Shown here: positions 36,609 to 47,755 of the stretch, piece after piece | How positions within the stretch are numbered: the first letter of the stretch is position 1 | Layout of the letters: every line of letters begins with the position of its first letter | Assembly (NCBI GenBank): GCA_000231825.2 | Contig: JH720314.1 | Location: 620,001-684,000 of the forward strand | Direction of reading: 5' to 3' | DNA length: 64,000 nucleotides | Source of the DNA: Tetrahymena elliotti 4EA | Lineage: Eukaryota; Ciliophora; Oligohymenophorea; Hymenostomatida; Tetrahymenidae | Made by a program: the position numbers and the translations under genes | The notes under the pieces: generated by a model | What the model saw: the letters and a program-made list of their open reading frames with translations, nothing else | What the model was told of the DNA's origin: nothing | Databases searched by the model: none

Positions 36609-39366
36609 TCAAAAAATATTACAATTTTAATCTTTGATATTTTCCTAACTGTTTTATCCATTAAGTAATATGTTATATTCATAATCTCCTTGTGATCTAA
36701 AATGATGTGTGTTATTCTTTTTTATTTAATTTATAATTTAATCTAACATTTTTTATTAATAAAATTTACACTAGGTAATGTGGAGTAAGATGTATAGTAT
36801 TTTTCACTGTTTTATTTTATGTCATCACTTTGTTATGTATTTATTTTGCATTTTTCCGTATTATTTTGTGCTTGATTAATTTGAGCATTTGCTATGTTAA
36901 TACTCTTTGATCTTTGTGGAATATTATTATGCGAGCGATCTGTACTTACAAAATTTGATAGATTTCCAGAAGTATGACCTGCAATTGTACTGGTGTTACT
37001 CTATATAGAAGAATATTCGGAACGGTCTGTAAATATTTTCTTTTAAGGAATTTTAGGAGGTTTAGGGTTGTTTTCTATCACTTTGATGCTTTATGGTTGC
37101 TAAGCTTATATATTATTTTATTAGACACTAGCTGTAGTAGTTTAGTTTCCTCTAAAAGTCTCAACTCCATCTATAAAGCAATTAAAATTTAATTCCTAAG
37201 TATTTCCTGAAACATTTTTATTTCTGCAAGTTTCCTTAATGTTTTATATAGCTGAGCCTTCCTCATTTTCATCCATAATTCTACTTTAATCAATCATAGA
37301 AGATTTCAATAAACTTTATGTATCACCTGACTTAAATCCTGGTTACTATTGCTGTTAATATTAACAAATTTAAAATATAAAATATCAAAAGAATATTTTA
37401 CCTAAATAGCTTGGTTTGTTTAATTGATATTTTTCAAAAAAAACTAAGGAGTTGGTTTAGTAAATTAGATATCCTTGCTCATATAATGAATTTACTCTTA
37501 TCCAAAAGTAGATATCATATTAAAATTTTTATTTTGATTTTAAATTTAATTTACTGCATCTTTACTTGTTAATATTTTATATTTTTAAGCATTTGTGTTG
37601 TTTCCTTCTGGGAGGTTTGAGTTAAATTTACTTACGTTTTAGCTTTTGAAAGTATTTAAACTTATATCAAATTAGCTATGACTTTCATCTGTTTACATAT
37701 TTAAAATATCAGTTATGTTATTAATAGTCTTGCAATCATCATCTTTTTCAAATTATTATTTATTTGAAAAAAAGTTATTATTTGTGTTTTATTTTTGATT
37801 AAATTATCTAAAATCAGTAGTTTCTTGAAAATTAATTGATCCAAATTTGCTCATTTGATCAGACGACTAATTGTTGAATCTGCTGATTCTCTAATTATTT
37901 TATAGATCATGTTAAATTTATTAAAGCATTTATTGCTTCTATTCTTATTTTTCAATAGCACTTTGTTAATTAATTGAGTTTTCTAGGTGCTTAATTTTCA
38001 ATTACTACTACACAAGTAGCTCTTATATTGCTTCTTATTTAAGTAACAATCTGTTGAAATCTTCATTCTTAAATATTATGTATTCTGTTTGTTAGTAAAT
38101 GCCTTAGTTTCCAACAAAGACTTTCTCATCAAATATTAATGTATTTTCTCCATTTATCTTCCTAGTATTAGCTTTAAAAAGAATAGATAAATTATTATCA
38201 AATTTAAAATTATATTTTTTACTGATTTAGTTATGATTTGTCTCTCCTAATAATTCACTTGTTTCAATCTATATCTTAAACAAATCTTACTTTTCCTGCA
38301 TGTGCTTATCAAACACTCTAATTAAATTGTTGGAATCATCATTTTCAGTGCTGTTAAAGCAAACTGTGCTCTATTCAAAAAATGCACTCAAATTATTATT
38401 GTTGTTATTTAAATTATTACCTCCTGTAAAATTAAATGCATTAGTGCTTGAAAGAATATTATTTATGTTATTTATTTAGTTTTTTTGATAATTTTAGGCC
38501 TCTTGCTAATCTAAATTATTTCTATTAACTGCAACATAAGGACTTTTCTTTATTCCAGATTCATCAGTAATATCACATTAATTTTCAAATATTTGAATAT
38601 TATTCTTGGGTTTAAATTCATCCTACTTTTACAAGTTCCCAGTTGAGTTATAGTTTTTAGATGATCTTAACTTAATAGAATTATCAAAAAAGCTTGGTGA
38701 TTATTTATTTACTTAAGCCTATTAAGGGATATTTATATGAAAATTGCTTTATGATGTATTTTTGAATTTATTGAAATTCAAATCTAATGCTTTTGTAGTT
38801 TAACTTTGATTAATATTAGTATATTATTTATTTTGAGCATTAGAGATTGGAAGAATGTGGAGATCTCTTTTTAGTTTACTATTTGAATTCTAAATTTAAG
38901 TTATTTTATTATTTAAACTGCTTAAAATATTTTAAGTTCTCTCTGATTCTACTTAATTATTGGTTTGTCTTTCTTAACTGTTCTTTTATTTGATATTGCT
39001 AGGAGTAGATGTATATTCATGCAGATAATCTTAGCCACCCAATTTATTTTACTTTTATTCAGTAGTATATTATTCATGTTCATTTGAGGAAAATTTAATT
39101 CCTTGTTAGATAGTTTAATGTTATTTGAAAGCAGCTTCAATATTTTGCATATTGCTATTACTTAAACTATCAATTCTTCCTTTTTATATTTTTAGCATTT
39201 GGTTTTACTATCCATTTATAACCTAAGTAGAAGATGTATTGCAACCAACATTCTTAATATCTTTTCTTTCTATGTTAGAATGAGATCTTTTAAATGTACT
39301 AATAGGCTTAGGTATAATTATATGATGAACTGAGGAATAATTTTCTTTATTTGCAAGGTCTATCAT
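36609..39366 (-). CDS. Long Asn/Gln/Ser-rich protein of unknown function
   Basis: From ATG 39366 the frame is open for about 640 codons. An intron then starts at GTAAAA near 37404, ends at AACAG near 37353, and the frame continues. The 3' end is not settled: a last intron around 36695-36770 gives a stop at 36609-36611, but other acceptors would stop at about 36680. Total is roughly 850-900 residues. The protein is dominated by Asn, Gln and Ser (for example NNLNNNNNNLS near residue 330), with one helical stretch (LLKQEAIQELLVQQQLKIKH) and few hydrophobics. No domain is recognised. TAA/TAG Gln codons are exceptionally dense. Likely disordered; scaffold or granule-type role is inference. Confidence 0.6.
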
Positions 39367-40304
39367 TCTAATAATTTTTAAGTAGTTATTTGTATTTTAA
39401 TTAAAAAAAATCTTTTTGATTTTTAAAAGCAAAATCAAAATTAATTAAAAAATAGATATTGTTGTAATTAATTGATTATTAAACTAATAACTTTTTGAAT
39501 TAATTTATTAAACATTAAAATTCAAAATCATAAACCTTTTATAGATATTTTGAATATAACGAGAAAAAAATCAAATTACATTGGTAGAAAATTAGCATAT
39601 AGATTCTCTTTTACAAAAGTGAAATTCAAAAATAATCATTAATTTCAATAATTTATTTCAAACAAGCAAAAAAACAAACAAATAAACAAAAAGAATATTA
39701 TTACAGATTTTAAGGTAATTTAATTTATTATTTTTTTGAAAAAATCTGGGGGTAAAATTTTTTATTTTTTTATTTCTCCTCCAATATTCAAGGAAAAAAA
39801 TTACTTTTTAAATATAATGAAAATATTTTATAATTTTGAATAGTTCTTTTATTAAATTGACTAAGATTTATATTTTTAAATTATTGAGGTTTTGAATAAA
39901 AAAATATAAAAATAATATCAAAGTTAAATTAAAGTTCTAGATTCTAATTTAATTAAAAAAATTAAAAAAAACCCTCTTATTAATATTTATCATTTTTAGT
40001 TATTCTCATCACATAAAGGTTATTTTATCTTTAAGAAGGATAATATCCAGTTAAGAATTTTAACAAAATAATTTAATAGAAACTTTCATCCAGAAAATGT
40101 TTTAATTTGAGAAATCGTTTTGATTTGATGTTAAAAAAATGTGAATAAAATTTACTTTTGGACTAGAAATCAAACAATTTTTTTAAATTAATTAAATTTT
40201 TAAAAGTATTTGAGTAAACAAATTCAGAAAAAAAGAACATATAAATTGAAAAGATTTTGAATAGAAGTAATTAAAAATATTTCACATTAAATAAGTAAGT
40301 AAAG
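39367..40304. other. Intergenic AT-rich region
   Basis: 938 nt between two minus-strand genes. Has a CAAACAAAcAAA-like run near 39661-39690. No gene recognised. Confidence 0.55.
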
Positions 40305-43133
40305 TCATACAATTTTCTTTCTTTTTTGTATGTAGTATAAAAATTTGTCTTTAGGTTTCATTTAATTTTGTTAATTATTCTGATCATTTCCTAATATTAA
40401 GCTATGGTCTCTTGGTGTATAATTTTCTTAAAACTTTTTATTAACTTAATCATCAACATATACTTAAGACTGTGATATTCTTATATTATATTTTGAATCA
40501 AATTCAATCTCATTTTTATTACCCTTTCTCTTTGAGTAATCCACCAATGAGTTATCTAATGTATTATCATCTGTCTTTTATTAATGTTAAATACTAAGAT
40601 CTCCTGCATGCATATTAGAAATATTGATGGTGCTTCTATTTTAAAATTCTTTTTAATGAGTAGATTTAACTCTTCTTTTAATATGGTCTACAATTTAAAG
40701 GGATTTACTTTCCTTTTACAAATTTTCATTAAAATTTATCCTTCTATTTTCATTTACATTATTTTTAGATTAATCATTTGAATTTTCACCTAAATCTATT
40801 GCAATTTTTTTCTTTTATTTTTTAATATCAGTAGCACTTACATTAGAACTATCCTTACTGCCTTTTGTAAAATAAATAATTTACTTTGATTTTGAAGCAG
40901 TTGGTGAAAGCCTTTTTGATTAATTTTTTAATGATGTAAAATTCTACTCATCATTATCTGTTACATTATTATTAGCCACTATTGAGTTTAGACTAATAGC
41001 ATTTATTCTTTTTTTATCCTCTTTTTTTTAAATTTAATTTGAATATTAAATAATTTATTTTTGTAATTACATAAATTTTAAGGCTGCTTCAAAGGGCTGA
41101 TAGGTATAATACTTGACTAGATGTTTTCAAGAGATGTCTTATAATTTATACCATTATTTGAGGTTTAGTATGGCTTTTGGCTCAAAGCGTTTTTTAAAAT
41201 TAAAACTAGCTAAGAAGTTGAATGCTTTTTTTCTTTTTCATATTCTATTTTACCTACTTCAAGTACCTTGAAAAAACAATTCTAAATAGTTGAAAAAATA
41301 CTAAAATACAAAAATACCTCTATTAAATTCGGTCTAGGTGTATATGTTTATTTGTAAATTTAATTATCAGCTTATATGCTTTGAATTTCAGTTTAAAGCA
41401 ATTATATCTTATTTTCGTTAAGTGCATTTCTTTCTTTGAACATCTTTAAATCATTAAGAGTTTTTCTATATGTTTCATAAATATTTGTATATTAGGCTTT
41501 TAGCTCATTAAAGTCTTTGTTTTGCATCTCAAATTTCTTTTTTTAAATAAATAATTAATTTTTCATAAAACTATGCTTTTTTGAATACAAATTTTGAATT
41601 TCTTTGAGAGAATTGGCTGCCAATTCAAACATAAAAAATATCATTTATTAATAAACTTTTCAGTTTATTTTTCAAATATGATTCAACTCAATTAAAATAA
41701 TATAAAGGTAATCCATTAAAAAATTACTTTTTCAATAGCTTTGTATTCATTCAAGGTTTAATCGTAATTAGAATATTTTTCATAAAATACTTTATCATAA
41801 TTTTCATGTATTCTAGTGAGCTACTCTGTGTGTTTTTCCTTTTCTGACTTTAGAATATCATTTTATTTTTCTAAATCTTCCATCTAGATTTTAACATATG
41901 GTTATAATAAAGAGAGAGGGTTAAAAATATACATTTAATGAGTGCAAGGAAATTATTTATTCTTTCTACTGAAAAATGTATGTTTACTTTTTGTTTGTAT
42001 TAGTTGATTTGAGAATTCAACTGATTGAAAAAGTTCTCTTTCAGTTTTTCATACTTTTGTTCTAAATTGGCATATTCTGCATCTTTTCTTTCATTTAAGG
42101 TTTTTTGGTCTTCTTTGTTTTCATTATTTTGAAATTGGAGCTATTCTATTTTATCGCTTAGGACAAAAGATAGGTCAATCACTCTATAAAGTAGTTATGG
42201 ATATGTAAAAAAATCTTTATCAAAGCAGACTAATTAATATAGTTAAGAAAGAATAAATAAGTCAATAGTATTTTAAACTAACAATTATTTTTATGGTAAA
42301 ATAAATCAAAAAATTAACAAAACTAAAACAGCCATCCATCCATTCAAATCATTAAAAATTTTGATTAATTGAAAATAAAAATATTGTAGAAAAGTTTACT
42401 TGATTATTTGAAGTAAGATTCAAAGTTTCTTAGTTTATCAATTAATGCATTATCTGAACAAATAAGATATCTTTTTATTACTTTGTTTAGGCAGCTGATC
42501 ACATCTTAAAATTATGTGCATTCTCTTTATGATCGTTAAAAATTTTATCTTAAAATTTTAATATGAATAATAAACAATACTTTTCAATTAAATCCATAAG
42601 TTTTTAGCATAAAAATGACTTTCTTTTGGTGATATTTTCTCCTAATAGCTCTTATTCCTTCAATTAAGTAAAATACTTTGATATTTTTATCTAAATTTTA
42701 ACAAAATAAATTTGCTATCTTAATGCTCATTTTTAAATCAATTTACTAAATTGTCTTTATCAACAATATTTGAATTTTATGTGTTTGGAGATTATTCATT
42801 ATATTTTGGTGTTTTGTTTTATCTTTCTTTACTTAACTTGGGCTACTTTTACATTTAATATAGTTCAATTGAGTTATTCAATTTATTGTTAAGTAGCCGT
42901 CTTGATGATTTGTTCTCGCTATACAATTATTTTGATTATTCTGTGTTAAACTATGTCTAAATCTAGCTTATATTCTTTTCTATAGCTACATTATATTATT
43001 AAGTAATAATGGGTTCTTTAATCTAAAATTTAGAATAATCTACAACAGATGCTCCATTGCTATTACCCTTTCTATTTATATTCTTTAAAGGTTGACTAAT
43101 ATCAATAGATATTTTAGGAAATATATCAGTCAT
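40305..43133 (-). CDS. Coiled-coil protein of unknown function, many short introns
   Basis: ATG at 43133 (MTDIFPKISIDISQPL), TGA at 40305-40307. Clear exons include 42747-43133, 42581-42714 and 42400-42548, with two 32-nt introns at 42715-42746 and 42549-42580. Further exons lie around 42000-42180 (LEQKYEKLKENFFNQLNSQI), 41710-41900 (MEDLEKQNDILKSEKEKHTE) and 41340-41640 (MFKERNALNENKIQLLQTE), with a C-terminal exon from about 40980 to 40305. Phases of the first three exons agree. Two junctions (near 42184 and 41640-41720) I could not reconcile, so the model is incomplete and may hide another exon. Most of the protein is heptad-rich coiled coil flanked by disordered Ser/Asn-rich ends. The C-terminus is basic (YYIQKRKKIV). 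No family recognised; a cytoskeletal or basal-body structural role is plausible. Confidence 0.6.
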
Positions 43134-43899
43134 GTAATTAGAGTATTAATTGAATAATCAAAATTCAAGTAATTAAATTAATAAATTATTTATATTTATT
43201 ATTAATTTGATTCTTTTAATCATAAAAAATACTTCTTCAATTTACTCTAACAATACATAAATCAAAATCTTCTAAAGATAAAAAACTAAATTAAATAAAT
43301 TAGGAATATTTACAAAGTGTATTCTTCCTTTTAAAAGTAAATAATTTAGTAAATGTCAAAAAAAACAAAAAAATTAAAATTAAAAAATTAAAATATTTCT
43401 TTCAATAATATTTTGTTAAAAACCTATTTTCAGCTTACAATTTTATTTGCTTTTATATTTATTTAGTTCAGATCTTTTAAAAATTCTTTTTATCAAATTA
43501 ATTAAAAATTTTGGCAGCATATAGCCCCCATAATCATATTGTGTTTATTAATTAGTTGTTTGATTTTGTGTTTGTTATATTATTTGATTTTCTTTTCTTT
43601 TGCTTTTTTGTTTTTTTTTTTCTTTGCTTTTGTTTGTTTGTTGATTTTTTACTTCTCTTTTGTTTTTTATTTGCTTTTATTTTTTCTGTTTGTTAGTTTT
43701 TTTCTATTGATTTGTTTTTATTTATTTGTTTTTATTTTTTTATTTATTTGTTTGTTTTTTATTTATTTTTTAATGTTGTTTGTATTTTTTTTAATGTTAT
43801 TTGATTTTATTTCGAGGGAGAAAGCATTTTTTTAAGGGAGAGTTAATTAGGCATTTTTTATTTTAAAAATTTGATTTTTTTTTATTTATCTTAATTATA
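43134..43899. repeat. AT-rich spacer with T/G low-complexity tract
   Basis: From about 43540 to 43870 the top strand is a run of T with interspersed G and C (TTTG, TTTTC, TTTATT units). This produces a meaningless 98-codon Phe/Leu frame. Then follows a CTAT-rich patch (43905-43935). No gene. Confidence 0.6.
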
Positions 43900-44030
43900 T
43901 ATCTATTTATCTATTAATCTATCTTGTATCTATTTATCATCATCTTCAATCGTAGCTATTTACCTAAGGGAATAAAACTATAAGCAATGTTTTTTTCCAT
44001 GTAGAATATGATTTTATAGTGAAAGTCCAT

Positions 44031-44046
44031 CTCGGAGAAGGCCGAG
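44031..44046. repeat. CTCGG/CCGAG hairpin
   Basis: Perfect 5-bp GC stem around a 6-nt loop (AGAAGG). It lies inside a short G+C-rich patch flanked by GTCC on both sides, just before the larger inverted repeat. Looks like part of a structured RNA, but no known family is recognised. Confidence 0.45.
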
Positions 44047-44065
44047 GTCCTGAAACAAATGTTAA

Positions 44066-44203
44066 TTTGATTATTAGATTGATAACTTTATCTATAAATA
44101 CTTGATTTATAGATATTCGATCGGGGATTGATGTGAATACGTTTAGTTGTAAATGGTTTAAAAACTTATTTAAAAAACTAAAGTTATCAATCTTTTAATC
44201 AAA
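44066..44203. repeat. Nested inverted repeat (25-nt arms)
   Basis: Left arm 44066-44090 and right arm 44179-44203 are complementary at 23 of 25 positions (core GATAACTTTA / TAAAGTTATC). Just inside the left arm is a perfect 10-bp palindrome (44089-44098 with 44106-44115, TATCTATAAA / TTTATAGATA). Together these could form a long stem with an internal hairpin. Confidence 0.75.
44126..44170 (+). repeat. Degenerate G/T-rich module, copy 1
   Basis: GATTGATGTGAATACG followed after about 14 nt by GGTTTAAAAACTTATT. It shares order and spacing with copies at 44693, 44823 and 45151: a TGGTGTG/GTGAAT part, a T/G-rich middle, then TTTAAAAACT. Confidence 0.4.
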
Positions 44204-44469
44204 TGTGGGGAAGAGAAAGGGTATTCTACAGTACTTACATCATATTTATTTTTATATCATATAATATCAGCAAATCATAGTTTAGGTTATCAACTTTCAG
44301 CCTAGAGGTCATATAGTAGTTTAGCTATTTAGCATTTATCTATCATATATTTAGCATAAGGTATTTTCTTAGATCTTTTATATATTTTAGCAAGCAAGCA
44401 AGGAATCATTTAATTTTAATCGTAATCTTCAGCCCAGAATTTATCAGTTTCATATATCAGATCATGTCT

Positions 44470-44620
44470 TTCATAGTATTTTCAATTTTTTCATATTTTT
44501 ATTTTTTTTCATTTTTTTTTTTCATTTTTTTTCATTTTTCTTAGTTTTTTTCATCTTTTTTTTGTTTTTTTAAGTCATTTTTTTATTTTTTTCATTTTTT
44601 GACATATTTATATAAATAGT
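44470..44620. repeat. Poly-T / TCATTTTT low-complexity tract
   Basis: Long runs of T on the top strand broken by TCA or TCT every 8-15 nt. Splits the higher-G+C block into two parts. Confidence 0.7.
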
Positions 44621-44692
44621 CTTGGTTAAAAATTAAAATACTACAAGTTTCAGTTGTTTTTCCCTTTTTAAAAAACTTTTCGTGAGATTGCG

Positions 44693-44740
44693 CTGTGGTG
44701 TGTTGTGGTGTTCGGGTTTTAAAAATTTAAGAAACTTATG
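44693..44740 (+). repeat. Degenerate G/T-rich module, copy 2
   Basis: CTGTGGTGTGTTGTGGTG followed by TTCGGGTTTTAAAAATTTAA. Shares TGGTGTG and CGGGTT...TTAAAAA with the other copies. Confidence 0.4.
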
Positions 44741-44822
44741 TTCATATTTTTAAAAATATCCAAGCTATTGCTTTTGAGAGGATTTCGGAAAGAAGGAAGC
44801 TTCTAAATATGTTTACTTAGGC

Positions 44823-44870
44823 CGATGTGGTGTGTGGTGAATTACGTTGGATTTAAAAACTTTGCCTTTG
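44823..44870 (+). repeat. Degenerate G/T-rich module, copy 3
   Basis: CGATGTGGTGTGTGGTGAAT then ACGTTGGATTTAAAAACT and TTGCCTTTG. Most similar to copy 4, including the CGAT start and GCCTTTG end. Confidence 0.45.
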
Positions 44871-45150
44871 TAATTAAGATATTCAAATATCAAACATATT
44901 TTATAACTTCCTAAGAAACAAAAACTCCATCTCAGATTTTTGTGTTCTCAGCTACAATTTGCCAACGAGGGTAAGAACTACTTTCTAGAGTCTCAGTTTT
45001 CAGGTGGATTTACTAGAATAGCAGGGGTCAGTAGTTCTTAAGATGATAGGAAAGCTTTAGGATTTATATATAATTAGATGAATAAAGCTTTGGTTCTCTT
45101 ATAATGTACAGCTATTACAGAAGGCTCTCCGACTAAAGTGACAGTTGTAA

Positions 45151-45199
45151 ACGATTTGGTGTGAATTTTTTCGGGTTGGTTAAAAACTCGTGCCTTTGG
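45151..45199 (+). repeat. Degenerate G/T-rich module, copy 4
   Basis: ACGATTTGGTGTGAATT then TCGGGTTGGTTAAAAACT and GTGCCTTTGG. Same order of blocks as copy 3 with small length differences. Confidence 0.45.
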
Positions 45200-45498
45200 C
45201 TTATTAAAAACTAACAACTATATTGTCACAAAAGTGGTGCCCCTTGTGATGCTGCAGTGACTATAAGAGTGTAGGCTATATTATCTTCCTTCAGCTATAC
45301 CTATCTAACCCTCAGCAAAGATCACTTCTTTGAATCTATTGAGTCCAATTTGAGTAAGTCTGTATGGCTTCTAAGTTTGATTTCATAGGCTAAGAGATAG
45401 GAATCTTCAAGGTGTGAATCTAAGATACTACTCTTTTGAGGAAGTAAGAGTCTCTATTCTCTTTTTGAATACCTTTTTTAGCCATATTCGGGACTATG

Positions 45499-45606
45499 TA
45501 TGCTACCATTTTGACGTGAGGCTTTAATGATAACTCATTTTTATTTCTTCTGGTTTGGACTGTAGAAGATATTTTGTTTAATGAGTTCATTTTATATGGT
45601 AGCATA
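45499..45606. repeat. 11-bp perfect inverted repeat
   Basis: TATGCTACCAT at 45499-45509 and ATGGTAGCATA at 45596-45606 are exact reverse complements separated by 86 nt. Confidence 0.6.
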
Positions 45607-46300
45607 TTTAAATGGGACAATAGCCAACTTACTAACCATTAATTTGGGACTCATTTCCTACATTACTACCAGTAGCATCTGTTAAGAAGAGTAGTTTCTT
45701 AAAATACTAGTTCTTCGTTTCAAGCAACAGTACATCCTTGATGAAGAATGCGTGTCTAGCGAAGGTAGTTATTTCAATATCTTACTTCTTCTTATGAATA
45801 ATTCTCTTCAGCCATCCTCAGCATTCAATTTTGGGAAAGAAAACTGAGTAGTAACTGGCAGATCTATTACTTTTATGAATGTTTTGATGGTTTAACATTC
45901 TAAGTTTTAGATAGAATCTATTCATTTGATGCTCAATCGGGGCACTACTACCAAAGTAGTATACTTAACGTTAGCAATAAGTGAGGTAGTGTCGTTAAGT
46001 CTTCAACATCATTAGATACTCTCTCTCCATCTTTTCATTTGTAGGAAAGATCTTTCAGATATATTAGTAAATAGTGCAGGAGGAGGAAGATGTTGGAACC
46101 GATTTACTTAAAAGAAGTTGAAATTGAAGTGTTCTTTGGATCTCAGTAGTAAACTGTGATAGAAAGCAGTGTGCTGCAAAGAGTTTCCATTTTTTATATT
46201 GCATTAATCCTTTCTGCTTAGTCCAGATTGTGTCTCCGAAAGACTTCTTTTTATCTTCCCTTGCGAGAAAATAAATAGAAATCTTTCCTTAATAAAAAGT

Positions 46301-47755
46301 TGTTAATTTTCTTTAGTAATTAGATTCTTGTCAACGAAAAAATTTTTCCCACCCTTTACAAATAAATATTTGAAAAATTTAATTTTGAATTTTATTTGAT
46401 TATCTCATATTGATCAATTAATTAACAAAATCTATAAGAAACAAACTAAATATTATCCCAATAAAACTTAATATGTAGATAATAAATAGATTATATTTTT
46501 ATATTTTTATTATTTTTATTTTTGCTGAATTTTCTTAAAAAGCATATCTAATTCCTAAAAAATTATTCTTTTTATTTTTTTTCATTTTATAAAAGAGAAA
46601 ATAAAATATATTCTTTAAAATCATGTGAAAGAATTAAATATTTTATTTAAGAAGGAAATAAATATTCTCAGCAAGATGGGAATAAATATTTTATTAAAGA
46701 TGGAAATATATATTTAAATAAATAATTTTAATTCAAATAATAATTATGATTTATTAAATAAAACATTTAGAAAATACCATTTTATTTTTTAAGTTATTTT
46801 CAAAAATAATAGAAAGAGAAATCAATATTTATTAGACAAAAATACTTATAAAACAATTACTAGCAGAAAGAAAGGATTTTGTTAAAAAAATGAATATATT
46901 TTTTATGATATCTGAATAGAAATAAATACATTATTATCATGCTATAATATGTTATTTATTAAATAATTGATTGAAGTCTCTTGCTTATATTTTTTAGTTC
47001 ATCAAATGAAAGCAAAATAAATATTATTTGTTAAATATTTAATTTAATTTGCTGATAATTATTTTTAGTTGAATAATTATTCAAGCAATAAATTTATTGA
47101 GTGAAAAATTTTTAAATATTTTTATTTTGAATTTCTGAAGCATTAATTAATAACTCATAAAGGAAATCCATTTGAAATAAAAATATTAATAATTATTTAT
47201 TTAATTTTCAAAAAAAATGTAAAACAAAAATATCATGAAATCGGCTTTTTGTTTGCAAACAAATTTTTTTATTCATAACCTATTTCGCATTTATCTGTTT
47301 TTTACATTTATTCTTATGAAATGTCTTTGTTGGTTATAATTTTTTAGATTCAGTAACTCTATTGAAAAAGTAAATTTATTTCACACTAGAAGAATTTAAG
47401 AGATGTAAATGCTTCCAAAAAAATAGGCTGAATTATATTTTAATGAAGATTATTTTCATAGATATATTTGAAATTATATTGAGATTTAGGTTAAGAATTA
47501 CTATGAGAAGGTATTTTCAACCAAAATGAAAGCTGGCTTTAGTTAATATTGTTAATCATTTGATTGATTTTTGTAGCTAAAATATAGTGAATATCAGTAA
47601 ATAAATCAAAATACAATAGTAATTTAATTTGATAAAAAGTAAACCAATAATTACTCATAAAAAAAAAAGCAAACAAAATTTACTATTACTTAGCTTTCAT
47701 AAAAAGCAAATATCAAAAATATAAATTTTTTTTTACACTCGCTAGTCTAAACATT
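46301..47755. other. AT-rich intergenic region
   Basis: Composition drops back abruptly to the usual very high A+T. No ORF of coding character, RNA gene or repeat array seen. Includes the promoter of the gene at 47756. Confidence 0.55.

Larger units (their letters stand above)
43900..46300. other. Higher-G+C block without intact ORF
   Basis: Sample lines here run 32-42% G+C against about 20-22% in the flanks, and CpG dinucleotides are common. Neither strand has a sustained frame even with TGA as sole stop. The longest minus-strand pieces (about 75-100 codons near 45325-46050) are interrupted by TGA and shift frame. The block holds an imperfect inverted repeat (44066-44203), a CTCGG/CCGAG hairpin (44031-44046), four degenerate copies of a G/T-rich module, and another inverted repeat (45499-45606). 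It could be a decayed mobile element, a retained germline-type sequence, or a cluster of structured non-coding RNAs. I cannot decide. Confidence 0.6.

Noticed and set aside
43539..43835. 98-codon hydrophobic ORF that could pass for a membrane protein
   Set aside because: The underlying DNA is a T/G low-complexity tract; the peptide is almost only Phe, Leu, Ile, Val, Tyr, Cys.
44031..44060. Reverse complement shares CTCGGCCTT with the 5' end of U2 snRNA
   Set aside because: Nine bases only; neither the branch-site-pairing region nor an Sm site of U2 follows.
45420..45620. 66-codon minus-strand ORF in the island
   Set aside because: Can be extended to about 100 codons but has no recognisable domain, and frames of this length are expected by chance with a single stop codon.
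46030..46110. hAT-transposase-like SERSF..K motif on the minus strand within the island
   Set aside because: A short chance-level match in a broken frame; neighbouring residues do not follow the hAT C-terminal pattern, so no transposase is claimed.
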